Origin: Caulobacter mirabilis
Lineage (GTDB): Bacteria > Pseudomonadota > Alphaproteobacteria > Caulobacterales > Caulobacteraceae
Direction: 5' to 3'
Assembly (NCBI RefSeq): GCF_002749615.1
Contig: NZ_CP024201.1
Coordinates: 1 to 64,000 of the forward strand
DNA length: 64,000 nt
The position numbers and the translations under genes are program-made. The notes under the pieces are model-generated. The model saw nothing but the letters and a program-made list of their open reading frames with translations. It was not told the DNA's origin and ran no database searches. Position 1 is the first letter of the stretch, and every line of letters begins with the position of its first letter. Below are positions 52,031 to 59,142 of this stretch, piece after piece.

Positions 52031-53950
52031 CTAGCGACCCGTCGCCCTGGCCAGGGCCTGGACGATCTGGCGGACGTTGTAGGGCTTGCGCACCACGGGG
52101 GCGTCGAAACCTTCCGGCGCTCCCCGCTCGCCGTAGCCGGTCGCGAACACGAACGGCGTCCCCCGATCCCGAAGGATCTCCGCCAGCGGCCGCACCGACT
52201 CGCCGTTGAGATTGGCGTCCAGGACGGCGGCGTCGATCGGGCGATCCAGAAGCTGCAGGGCCTCCTCCAACTCCGACGCCATGGCGACCACCTCGGCGCC
52301 CGCCTCCTGAAGGCCGGCTTCCAGCTCAAGCGCGAGCAGGACGGCGTCCTCGACAATCAGCACCTTCAGGCCGCCGATTTCTCCATCGTCGACGGGCGGC
52401 GGGCCCCGGGAAGCGCCTTCGTCGGGCGTCGCCGCTTCGCCGGTCTCGGGCCCGTCCCGCGGCGGCGCCGCGGTGATGGTCCGGAAATCCGCCTGCAGCC
52501 AAGCGTGCACGCCGTCGGGCGGATACTCGACCCGGCACTCCCCGCCCAGTTCCCGGCTGGTCACCCGTTCCAGCAACGTCGAGCCGAAGCCGCGTCGCTC
52601 GGGCGTCTTCACCGCGGGACCTCCGCGCTCGGTCCAGTCAAGGCGGAACCCGCCGTCGGGAGTTCGACCCCAGGCCACCTCCACACGGCCGCTCTCCGAC
52701 GACAGCGCGCCGTACTTCACAGCGTTGGTGGCCAGTTCATGGAGGGCCAGCGACACCGCGTTCGCCGCCCGCGGCGTCAGAATCAGCTCTGGGCCCGACC
52801 AGCGGGCCTGTCCGGGCGCGAGACCGCCCAGTTCGGCGGTCGCGATGTGCGTCAGCCCCGCGCCCCGCCAGCGGGTGGCGGTCAGCAGTTCGTGCGCCGA
52901 GGCCATGGCCTTCAGTCGCCCGGAGAAGGCGGATAGGAAACCGTCCGTCGACCGGGTCCGACGAGCGGACTGGGTGGCCAGCGCCTGGACCGCGGCCAGG
53001 ACGTTCTTCACCCGGTGGTCCAACTCGGCCAGCAGCACCTCGCGGTGCTCGGCCTCGGCCCGCGCCTCGGTGACGTCGCGGACGATCCCGACCACACGCT
53101 GCGGCGCGCCCGCGCGATCGTGGATCATGACCCCCGCGCCCTCCATCCACCGAAGGCGCCCGTCGTCCGGGCGGATCAGGCGGTACTGGACGTGGTAGCG
53201 CCCCTCCTTCAGGCCCGCCTCCAGCCGCTCGCGCAGTTGGGGCACGTCGTCAGGGTGGACATGGCTGTAGACGACCTCGCCACGCTTGGCCGGCGCGGTC
53301 GACTGGTCGATGCCCATCAGGCTCATCATGCGGTCGCTGACAAAGACCTGGTCCTCGACGAGATCCCACTCGAACTCGCCCAGGCCGGCCGCCTCCAGCG
53401 CCAGCTCGACCCGCTGATGGTCCAGTCGGGCGCGTCGTTCGGCCTCGATGGTCTCGGCGTCGTGGACCAGGGTCTCCACCGCCAGCGAGGCGAGATCCTC
53501 CAGCGCCAATCGCTCGGCGTCTGTGTGCGCCTCGTGCGGTTCCGGATCGGCCGCGACCAGCAGCCCGATAGCCTCGCCGCTCGGCGCGATCAGCGGCGCG
53601 CAGGCGAAAAACCGCGGCTCCAGATCGGCCGGCGGCTTGAGCTTGGCGAACCGCGGATCCTTCAGTCGATCCGGCAGGATCAGCGTCTCCGGCGCGCGGA
53701 TGATGCGGTCGGACAACGAGCCTTCCCGCGGGTACTGGCCCTTCGGGATGCCGATCCGGGCCTTGAACCAGATACGATCGCGGTCAACGAGGACCAGGGC
53801 GGCCTTCGGCGCGCGGAAGAGGAGCGCCGCGGTGCGGACGATACGGTCGAACCGGCGGTCCGAACCACTATCCAAAGCATGCAGGGACCTCAGCGCCCGC
53901 AGGCGCTCGGCTTCGACGATCTCTGGCGCCCGGGACGCGGCATCATCCAT
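52031..53950 (-). CDS. GAF-PAS-HWE hybrid histidine kinase with receiver
   Basis: A soluble 639-residue kinase: GAF domain (about 20-160), PAS domain (about 180-295), HWE kinase core with His312 in ELDHRVKN and HELATNAVKYGALS, and a C-terminal receiver (about 526-639) with phospho-acceptor near Asp578 in VLDANLNG. It has no membrane segments. HWE kinases often feed the PhyR stress pathway, and the gene lies next to EcfG-type promoters and within 6 kb of phyR, so it may modulate that pathway. Its own promoter shows no EcfG site. Start ATG 53950. Confidence 0.92.
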   Translation of the reverse strand: MDDAASRAPEIVEAERLRALRSLHALDSGSDRRFDRIVRTAALLFRAPKAALVLVDRDRIWFKARIGIPKGQYPREGSLSDRIIRAPETLILPDRLKDPRFAKLKPPADLEPRFFACAPLIAPSGEAIGLLVAADPEPHEAHTDAERLALEDLASLAVETLVHDAETIEAERRARLDHQRVELALEAAGLGEFEWDLVEDQVFVSDRMMSLMGIDQSTAPAKRGEVVYSHVHPDDVPQLRERLEAGLKEGRYHVQYRLIRPDDGRLRWMEGAGVMIHDRAGAPQRVVGIVRDVTEARAEAEHREVLLAELDHRVKNVLAAVQALATQSARRTRSTDGFLSAFSGRLKAMASAHELLTATRWRGAGLTHIATAELGGLAPGQARWSGPELILTPRAANAVSLALHELATNAVKYGALSSESGRVEVAWGRTPDGGFRLDWTERGGPAVKTPERRGFGSTLLERVTSRELGGECRVEYPPDGVHAWLQADFRTITAAPPRDGPETGEAATPDEGASRGPPPVDDGEIGGLKVLIVEDAVLLALELEAGLQEAGAEVVAMASELEEALQLLDRPIDAAVLDANLNGESVRPLAEILRDRGTPFVFATGYGERGAPEGFDAPVVRKPYNVRQIVQALARATGR

Positions 53951-54028
53951 GGCCGGACCATAGCCATTCCCGCACTTTCGCGCGAGGCGTGAGAATCCCT
54001 AGTCCGTAGATCGACGTTCGGATAGGGT

Positions 54029-54054
54029 GGAACCCGACCGTGAGAGCTCGCGTT
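54029..54054 (+). promoter_or_regulatory. EcfG (sigma-T) promoter for DUF883-like operon
   Basis: GGAAC at 54029-54033, 17-base spacer, CGTT at 54051-54054: an exact match to the alphaproteobacterial general stress sigma factor consensus. It lies about 67 bases upstream of the start of the 114-residue protein gene. Confidence 0.8.
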
Positions 54055-54120
54055 GACCGGCGGACCCCTTACTTATGAAAGGCCCGCCGGTATCGGCGCG
54101 CCCACGCACTGGAGGTATGG

Positions 54121-54465
54121 ATGCCGACCAACGCCAAGACGCCGCTGCCCGACACCGAAGCGGTCAAGACCGACCTGAAGAACGCGGCCAAGACCGCCGA
54201 GCGCAGCTTTGTCGAAGCCGCCGACGCCGCCCGTGAACGCCTGACCGAGGCGGCGCATCGCACCGAGGCCGCCGTGCGCGAAGGCCTCGAAACCCTGCGC
54301 GCCCAGAGCCGCGCCTATGCGGACACTGCCGGCGAACAGTTCGACCAGGCCCAACGCTACGTCGTCGAGCGGGTCAAGGAACGCCCGGTGACCGCGACCC
54401 TCGCGGGCGTCGGCGTCGGCCTGCTGATCGGCTTGCTGCTGGCCAGCCGGAGCGATCGCCGCTGA
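54121..54465 (+). CDS. DUF883-like membrane-anchored helical protein
   Basis: A 114-residue protein. Long amphipathic helices (AKTAERSFVEAADAARERLTEA, in short) precede a C-terminal Gly-rich transmembrane helix LAGVGVGLLIGLLLAS with a basic end SRSDRR, the layout of YqjD/ElaB/DUF883 proteins, which bind ribosomes or membranes under stress in enterobacteria. An EcfG promoter lies upstream and a GGAGG ribosome site precedes the ATG. The stop overlaps the next gene by one base (TGATG). Function in Alphaproteobacteria is unknown. Confidence 0.8.
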   Translation: MPTNAKTPLPDTEAVKTDLKNAAKTAERSFVEAADAARERLTEAAHRTEAAVREGLETLRAQSRAYADTAGEQFDQAQRYVVERVKERPVTATLAGVGVGLLIGLLLASRSDRR

Positions 54466-54869
54466 TGATGGAACGGACGCTGATGGCCCTGGCGGCCGCC
54501 GCTGCAATCGCCGCCGCCGCCGCTGTCGGCGTCTTCTCCGCTTTCTTCGCCCTGTATGCCCTGGTCGAGCCGCACCTCGGCTCGGCCTGGGCGGCCGCGA
54601 TCGTCTCGGTCACGGCGGCGGCGGTGGTCGGCCTGGCCGGCCTGCTCGCCGCCCGCAAGGTCGAGGGCGACCGCCGGGCGCATGCAGCCGCCGCGGCGAC
54701 GCCCGATCAGGGTCTGGTGGACGCCGTTCTGAAAATTGTTCGGGACCGACCCATCCTTTCCGCGGGCGCCGCGGTCGCGGCGGGCATATATGCCCTGCGC
54801 AACCCCACGCTCGTCGCGGCGGTTGTTCGAGCCTTCGTGGACAAACCGTCCACGCCCCCCAGGAACTAG
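54465..54869 (+). CDS. Small membrane protein of the stress operon
   Basis: A 134-residue protein, two ATGs in tandem (54465 and 54468). Two hydrophobic segments occur at about 8-33 and 40-62, in Ala-rich sequence, followed by a basic charged region (RKVEGDRRAH) and a third hydrophobic stretch near 95-118. It resembles phage-holin-like superfamily 6 proteins found after DUF883 genes, but I do not recognise it firmly. It shares the EcfG-controlled transcript with the upstream gene and precedes sodB by 42 bases. Confidence 0.6.
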   Translation: MMERTLMALAAAAAIAAAAAVGVFSAFFALYALVEPHLGSAWAAAIVSVTAAAVVGLAGLLAARKVEGDRRAHAAAAATPDQGLVDAVLKIVRDRPILSAGAAVAAGIYALRNPTLVAAVVRAFVDKPSTPPRN

Positions 54870-54871
54870 GC

Positions 54872-54894
54872 CCGCCCGGCGCTTCTCCGGGCGG
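54872..54894. repeat. Hairpin between stress operon and sodB
   Basis: CCGCCCGG at 54872-54879 pairs with CCGGGCGG at 54887-54894 around a 7-base loop. There is no U-tract. It may attenuate transcription into sodB. Confidence 0.4.
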
Positions 54895-54911
54895 CGTCCG
54901 GAGAGTAGCCA

Positions 54912-55547
54912 ATGTTCATCCTCCCCGATCTGCCCTATGCCGCCGATGCGCTTGAGCCGGTGGTGTCCGCGCGCACCTTCAGCTTCCATCACGGCAAGCA
55001 CCACAAGGCCTACGTCGACACCCTCAACAAGCTGCTCGAAGACGCGGGCGAGACGCCCGCCGACCTTGAATCGGTGGTCAAGGCCTCGGCCGGGGACGCC
55101 ACGAAGAAGAAGGTGTTCAACAACGCCGCCCAGGCCTGGAACCACGGCTTCTTCTGGGATTCGATGTCGCCGACCAAACAGACGCCGTCGGGCGACCTGG
55201 CCGCCGCGATCGAGGCCGACTTCGAGAATATCGCCAAGCTCAAGGACGCCTTCGTCGCCGAAGGGATCGGCCACTTCGGTTCGGGCTGGGTCTGGCTGGT
55301 GCACGAGGGCGGCAAGCTGAAGGTGATCTCGACGCACGACGCCGACGACACCCTGCCCAAGGCCGGCGTGACGCCGCTGCTGGTCTGCGACCTGTGGGAG
55401 CACGCCTACTACCTGGACCACCAGAACAACCGGAAAGGCTTCCTGGAGACCTGGTTCGACACCGTCGCCAACTGGTCGCTGGCCGCGTCGCAGCTGGAAG
55501 CCGCCAAGACCGGCGGCGAAGGCTGGAAGTATCCGGCCCCGACCTAG
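54912..55547 (+). CDS. sodB: Superoxide dismutase (Fe/Mn family)
   Basis: A 211-residue cytosolic enzyme that dismutates superoxide. Metal ligands are His26 (FHHGKHHKAYV), His78 (AWNHGFFWDS), Asp160 and His164 (CDLWEHAYYLDH). The alanine-rich C-terminus and NHGFFWDSM resemble Fe-type SODs, but the metal cannot be proved. GGAG is eight bases upstream of ATG 54912. It follows the stress operon and may be partly co-transcribed with it. Confidence 0.95.
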   Translation: MFILPDLPYAADALEPVVSARTFSFHHGKHHKAYVDTLNKLLEDAGETPADLESVVKASAGDATKKKVFNNAAQAWNHGFFWDSMSPTKQTPSGDLAAAIEADFENIAKLKDAFVAEGIGHFGSGWVWLVHEGGKLKVISTHDADDTLPKAGVTPLLVCDLWEHAYYLDHQNNRKGFLETWFDTVANWSLAASQLEAAKTGGEGWKYPAPT

Positions 55548-55554
55548 AAAAAGA

Positions 55555-55579
55555 GGAACAAGTAGCCCGATAAGCCGTT
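55555..55579 (+). promoter_or_regulatory. EcfG promoter for the DUF1328 gene
   Basis: GGAAC at 55555-55559, 16-base spacer, CGTT at 55576-55579. It lies between the sodB stop and the small membrane gene, 36 bases before its start. Confidence 0.8.
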
Positions 55580-55615
55580 CCTCTTCCATCGGTTTAGTCG
55601 ATTGGGAGAGAACAG

Positions 55616-55786
55616 ATGCTTAGATGGGCTCTCATTTTTCTAGTTGTTGCGCTGATCGCCGCTTTCCTTGGATTTGGCGGTCTGGCCGGCACGGCAGTCG
55701 AGATCGCGAAGATATTGTTCTTCGTCTTCTTGGTTCTGTTCGTCGTTTCCGGCGTGATGCACCTGGTCAGGGGCCGCTCGCCCTGA
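55616..55786 (+). CDS. DUF1328 (YtjA-like) small membrane protein
   Basis: Read from the bases: ATG 55616, GGGAGAG upstream, 56 codons, TGA at 55784-55786. The chain [21 protein letters not shown] and then [15 protein letters not shown] gives two TM helices joined by a short loop, the DUF1328 pattern. Members are often stress-induced small proteins of unknown role; an exact EcfG promoter lies upstream. It is convergent with the phosphoesterase gene 63 bases away. Confidence 0.92.
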   Translation: MLRWALIFLVVALIAAFLGFGGLAGTAVEIAKILFFVFLVLFVVSGVMHLVRGRSP

Positions 55787-55849
55787 TCCGGACCACCAGA
55801 GCGAACATCGACGGCGGCGGGATCTCCCGCCGCCGTCTTCGTATGGGCG

Positions 55850-56641
55850 TCAGCCGACGCGTCGATCCAGCCGCCAGGTCCGCCAGGGTTCGAACCGGGA
55901 GCCGGTCCAGGTCAGGGCGGTGCAGGTGACGCCGTCCGCCTCCGCCTCGATGCAGTTGAAACCCGCCGGAACACCACGCTCACGCACCGACAGGGTTCCC
56001 GCGCCGACCGCCCAGGTCCGGCCGTCGCCGCCTGAAAACGGCAGAACGAAAGGCGCATGGACGTGCCCCGTCAGGACCAGGTCGACGCCGCCGCGCGCGA
56101 AGACCGCCGCCGCCGCCCGGCCGCCATGCACCTTGCCGCTCATCGGAGCGCCGACCATCTCGATCAGGGGATGATGGCAGGCCGCCACCCTCAGCGCGCC
56201 CTCCGGCGCCGCCGCCAGGGCCCGCACCGCCGCCCCCGCCTGTCGGGCGCTGATGGCGCCCTTGGACCAGTTGGCCCGCAGCTGGACGCCCCGGGCCGTG
56301 TTGATCCTGGCGATCGCCAGCCCGTCCAGCTGATCGGCCTCCTCCGGAACCGGCCCGAAGTAGCGCTCATAGCGCCGCCAGGGCGCGAACAGCCGCTTCG
56401 CCAGGTCGAAGTAGGGCGTATCGTGGTTGCCGGGCACAACCAGGACCGGCGCGGACAGGCTGTCGACCCAGGCGCGGGCCGCCTGAAACTCCGCCTGCAG
56501 CCCTTCGCGGGTCAGGTCTCCGGTGATGAGGACGAGGTCCGGAGCCTGATCGGCGATCCAGTCGCGGCAGGCCGCCACCGCAGCGACGTTCTCTCCGCCG
56601 AAATGGATGTCCGAGACGTGGGCGAACCGCACGGTCGTCAC
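55850..56641 (-). CDS. Metallophosphoesterase (calcineurin-like)
   Basis: A 263-residue cytosolic phosphoesterase. Metal ligands of the calcineurin superfamily are seen in order: DIHF (Asp-x-His), GDLT (about residue 40), GNHD (about 72), ACHHPL (about 155) and GHVHAPF (about 195). It probably hydrolyses a phosphodiester or phosphomonoester such as lipid A or a nucleotide. GTG start overlaps the stop of the DGK-like gene by four bases, so both are coupled and follow the same EcfG promoter. Confidence 0.9.
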   Translation of the reverse strand: MTTVRFAHVSDIHFGGENVAAVAACRDWIADQAPDLVLITGDLTREGLQAEFQAARAWVDSLSAPVLVVPGNHDTPYFDLAKRLFAPWRRYERYFGPVPEEADQLDGLAIARINTARGVQLRANWSKGAISARQAGAAVRALAAAPEGALRVAACHHPLIEMVGAPMSGKVHGGRAAAAVFARGGVDLVLTGHVHAPFVLPFSGGDGRTWAVGAGTLSVRERGVPAGFNCIEAEADGVTCTALTWTGSRFEPWRTWRLDRRVG

Positions 56642-57528
56642 GCCGCCGGCTCCTTCGGAACCAGCGCCCGGAAGGCCTTCGGAACGAACCGGAAGTCGGC
56701 GGTCGGGTTCAGCCGGGCGGGTTCTCCGTCCAGCACAGCGGGAATGTGGCTGCTCGCCCAGGCCCGGCCGACATGACAGGGACCGGCCTGGACCTTGGGG
56801 TCGGCGCGCCAGTCGCCCGTCGCGGCGTGCACGCCGAGGCGGAAGGCCTCCAAGGCATTGGCGGGGTCGAGCAGAGCCGCCTCCAGATGCCGTGCTTCCT
56901 CGTCAAGCGCGGCCGAAACCAGCGGGCACATCAGCACCAGCGCCTCGGTCTTCACTCGCGGCCGGCCATCCAGCGACACGCGCAGGCGGCCCGAAAACGC
57001 TCGCCGCAGGGCGCGGCGCGCGCGCTGAAGCGTTCGCCAGAGATCGCCCTCCCGCGCCGCCTCCCGGGCCTGGGCCCACAGGGCGGGCGCGCCGAGGATG
57101 GCCGCGACGTAGAAGGCGCGGCCTTCCACCTCGCCGCCGGAGACGATCCGCTCCTCGCCGTTGCGCAGGATGTCGGCGAGGGCCTGTTTCCAATCGCGAT
57201 CGCCGTACAGCGCGCGCGGCAACATGTTCATGGTTCCGCCCGGCAGCGGCGCGACCAGGGGGCCGTCCGCCCCGGCCAGGCCGGCGGCCGCACGGGCGGT
57301 GCCGTCGCCGGCGACGACCGCCAGCAGATCCGGATTATCCTCGAGAGACGCCCGGAGACAGGCCTCTACGCCTCCCGTCTCCTCCGGCGTGCGCACCACG
57401 CCCTGGACACATTGTTCCTCCAGGATTCGCCGCGCCTCGTCGACGGCGGCCGGCCCGGCGCTGCCGGACAAGGGATTCACCACCACCGCCACCCGGCGAA
57501 GCTTCGGAGTCACAACGTCTGACGGCAC
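56638..57528 (-). CDS. Diacylglycerol kinase-like lipid kinase (DAGK catalytic domain)
   Basis: A 296-residue kinase of the YegS/DgkB family. VVVNPLSGSAG at the N-terminus, GDGTARAAAG (the GDGT nucleotide loop) at about residue 65 and PLPGGTMNMLPRAL define the ATP-binding site. It probably phosphorylates diacylglycerol or a related lipid. GTG 57528 is preceded by GGGGA six bases upstream; longer readings would extend through an EcfG promoter. The partner metallophosphoesterase overlaps its stop by four bases. Confidence 0.85.
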   Translation of the reverse strand: MPSDVVTPKLRRVAVVVNPLSGSAGPAAVDEARRILEEQCVQGVVRTPEETGGVEACLRASLEDNPDLLAVVAGDGTARAAAGLAGADGPLVAPLPGGTMNMLPRALYGDRDWKQALADILRNGEERIVSGGEVEGRAFYVAAILGAPALWAQAREAAREGDLWRTLQRARRALRRAFSGRLRVSLDGRPRVKTEALVLMCPLVSAALDEEARHLEAALLDPANALEAFRLGVHAATGDWRADPKVQAGPCHVGRAWASSHIPAVLDGEPARLNPTADFRFVPKAFRALVPKEPAA

Positions 57529-57559
57529 GATTTTTCCCCGACACCCAACTGCAACACCT

Positions 57560-57585
57560 AACGGGAACAGACCATAGCCGGTTCC
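57560..57585 (-). promoter_or_regulatory. EcfG promoter for the lipid kinase-phosphoesterase operon
   Basis: On the minus strand GGAAC at 57585-57581, a 17-base spacer and CGTT at 57563-57560 match the EcfG consensus. The start codon GTG 57528 lies about 32 bases further. It is back-to-back with the next promoter, 7 bases away. Confidence 0.8.
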
Positions 57586-57592
57586 TAACCCC

Positions 57593-57617
57593 GGAACCCG
57601 CTCCCAAGGGGGGCGTT
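57593..57617 (+). promoter_or_regulatory. EcfG promoter for the glycine-zipper lipoprotein
   Basis: GGAAC at 57593-57597, 16-base spacer, CGTT at 57614-57617. The lipoprotein start lies 42 bases downstream. It faces away from the minus-strand EcfG promoter at 57560-57585. Confidence 0.8.
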
Positions 57618-57658
57618 GGTTCCGCCGATGGGGGACTACCGGGATCAAGGAGAGACTG

Positions 57659-58003
57659 ATGTACAAGACCCTGATCGCTGTCGCCGGCGCCGGCCTCCTC
57701 GCCAGCGCCTGCACCACCACCGGCAACGTCGAACGTAACGCCGCGGGCGGCGCCGCCCTCGGCGCGCTGGCCGGCGCGATCGTCGGCAACAACGTGGGCA
57801 GCGGCGACGCGGGCGCGGGCGCGGCCATCGGCGCGGTGCTCGGCGGGACCGCCGGCGCCATCCGCGGCTGCAACCAGGATGGCGGTTGCGGAGCCCAGCC
57901 CCAGACCCGTCGCCAGTACTATGACGAGCGCGCCGGCCGTTACTACTACTACGACTCCGCCGCGCGTCGTTACTACTGGGAGGACGGCAGCCCCCGGAAC
58001 TGA
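57659..58003 (+). CDS. Glycine-zipper lipoprotein
   Basis: A 114-residue protein. Lipoprotein signal with LLASAC (Cys18) leads to a Gly/Ala-rich zipper (NAAGGAALGALAGAIVGNNVGSGDAGAGAAIGAVLGG in pattern) that can form membrane helices, then a Tyr-rich tail (RYYYYDSAARRYYWEDG). Such glycine-zipper proteins are outer-membrane or cell-envelope stress proteins. The ribosome site AAGGAGAG precedes the ATG. An EcfG promoter lies upstream and a strong terminator follows. Confidence 0.88.
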   Translation: MYKTLIAVAGAGLLASACTTTGNVERNAAGGAALGALAGAIVGNNVGSGDAGAGAAIGAVLGGTAGAIRGCNQDGGCGAQPQTRRQYYDERAGRYYYYDSAARRYYWEDGSPRN

Positions 58004-58035
58004 TTGCCGGATCGTCGTTCTCAAGGAATGATCAG

Positions 58036-58065
58036 GGCGGCCGGCGTGCAGTCGGCCGCCTTTTT
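58036..58065 (+). terminator. Terminator after glycine-zipper gene
   Basis: Stem GGCGGCCG at 58036-58043 and CGGCCGCC at 58053-58060 is followed by TTTTT. It is a textbook Rho-independent terminator 33 bases after the stop. Confidence 0.88.
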
Positions 58066-58083
58066 CACGGTTGAGGGCGCGAC

Positions 58084-58524
58084 ATGGGCGGTTCATGGAA
58101 ATTCGGGGCGGTGACGCTGATCGGCGTCGCGGGGCTGGCGCTGGCCGGCTGCACATTGACGCCCAAGACCAAGGTGGCGACGCCCAACCCTTGCGAAGAC
58201 CTGAAGGTCAGCATCTATTTCGACCAGCACTCGGCCAAACTGACTGAGGACGCCAAGGGCGTTCTTCGGGAAGCCGCCCAGATTCGCCGGAGCTGCGCCG
58301 TGGGCGTGGTCGACGTCACGGGCCTGGCCAGCGCCGCCGGCTCCTCACGTGAAAATCAGCAGCTCTCCGAGAACCGCGCCAAGGCCGTGACGGCCGCGCT
58401 CGGCGGCCTGGGTTTCGGCAACGTGCGCTTCGACGCGGCGGGCGCCGCCGGCGCGGTCACGGCGACGGGCCAGCAGGAGCCCCTGCGCCGGCAGGCCGAG
58501 GTGATCTTCCGCGATAAACCCTAG
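58084..58524 (+). CDS. OmpA-like lipoprotein
   Basis: A 146-residue lipoprotein. The lipobox LALAGC gives Cys23. Residues about 40-146 resemble an OmpA-type peptidoglycan-binding domain (VSIYFDQHSAKLTEDAKGVLREAA, in short; SENRAKAVTAAL), although the usual NxxLSxxRA core is shortened to ENQQLSENRAKAV. It may link the outer membrane to peptidoglycan. It follows a terminator and has its own terminator, so it is likely monocistronic. No exact EcfG promoter was seen in front. Confidence 0.82.
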   Translation: MGGSWKFGAVTLIGVAGLALAGCTLTPKTKVATPNPCEDLKVSIYFDQHSAKLTEDAKGVLREAAQIRRSCAVGVVDVTGLASAAGSSRENQQLSENRAKAVTAALGGLGFGNVRFDAAGAAGAVTATGQQEPLRRQAEVIFRDKP

Positions 58525-58534
58525 GCGCGCGAAG

Positions 58535-58564
58535 AAGGGGCGGACCCTTGGGCCCGCCCCTTGA
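58535..58564 (+). terminator. Terminator after OmpA-like gene
   Basis: Stem AAGGGGCGG at 58535-58543 pairs with CCGCCCCTT at 58554-58562. The stem starts 10 bases after the stop; the U-tract is short. Confidence 0.7.
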
Positions 58565-58730
58565 AGTTTGCATCATCGAGAAAAGGGTGCGGAGACGGCA
58601 GGCTGGCTCTCGCCAGCCTCAAGTCGGGGGGGGCGTCGCCGCCTCCGCAGACATACAACGTGACGTCCCGGTCCTGGTTCCGGGATCGCGAGAAAAATTT
58701 TGTCGCGGCGAATCACGCCGCCTCGGACAC

Positions 58731-58756
58731 GGAACAGAGCCTCCCCCGGACGCGTT
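58731..58756 (+). promoter_or_regulatory. EcfG promoter for the single-TM protein
   Basis: GGAAC at 58731-58735, 17-base spacer, CGTT at 58753-58756, 35 bases before the start of the 91-residue protein gene. Confidence 0.8.
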
Positions 58757-58791
58757 CGAGAGTCGAACCGCCGCGAAAGGGAGGAGCCGAT

Positions 58792-59067
58792 ATGGCCGAA
58801 TTCTTCAGCCGCTTCCCACGCGCCGCGAGCGACGGCGCGCTCGACGTCACCGACGTCCGCCAGGGCCGCTGGGGTCGGCATGTGTTCTGGGTCCTGGTGG
58901 CCTCCACGACCCTGGCCTTCATCGGCCTGTTCGGGTCCTGGGCCTATCACGCGACGGGGCTGGACATCGTCGACCAGAAGAACCGGCCCACCGTCCAGGA
59001 CGCCCGCGACATGCAGGGCATCGGCGGCCCGGTCAGGCAGACGCCCGACGACGGTCACCGGCGATAG
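58792..59067 (+). CDS. Single-TM small protein of the stress locus
   Basis: A 91-residue protein with ATG 58792 and GGGAGGAG upstream. One TM helix lies at about 33-53 (HVFWVLVASTTLAFIGLFG, in short), followed by a short polar C-terminus. I do not recognise the family. It sits 100 bases from the phyR terminator and under an EcfG promoter. Role unknown. Confidence 0.75.
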   Translation: MAEFFSRFPRAASDGALDVTDVRQGRWGRHVFWVLVASTTLAFIGLFGSWAYHATGLDIVDQKNRPTVQDARDMQGIGGPVRQTPDDGHRR

Positions 59068-59079
59068 GCCGCAACGAGA

Positions 59080-59116
59080 AACGCCCTCCCGCCGTCTGGC
59101 GGGAGGGCGTTGTTCT
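59080..59116. terminator. Bidirectional terminator between convergent genes
   Basis: A perfect 14-bp stem AACGCCCTCCCGCC/GGCGGGAGGGCGTT with loop GTCT is followed by TTGTTCTTCT on the plus side. It separates the single-TM gene from the convergent phyR. Confidence 0.9.
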
Positions 59117-59142
59117 TCTCGACAGGCCGAGATAGGCCGAGA

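Noticed and set aside
49135..52356. Long minus-strand open frame opposite the ABC permease-M1 gene
   Set aside because: No recognisable domains; the plus-strand gene is clearly real.
57996..58019. GGAAC-N15-CGTT before the OmpA-like lipoprotein gene
   Set aside because: The spacer is 15 bases, shorter than the 16-17 expected, and a strong terminator lies between this site and the gene start.
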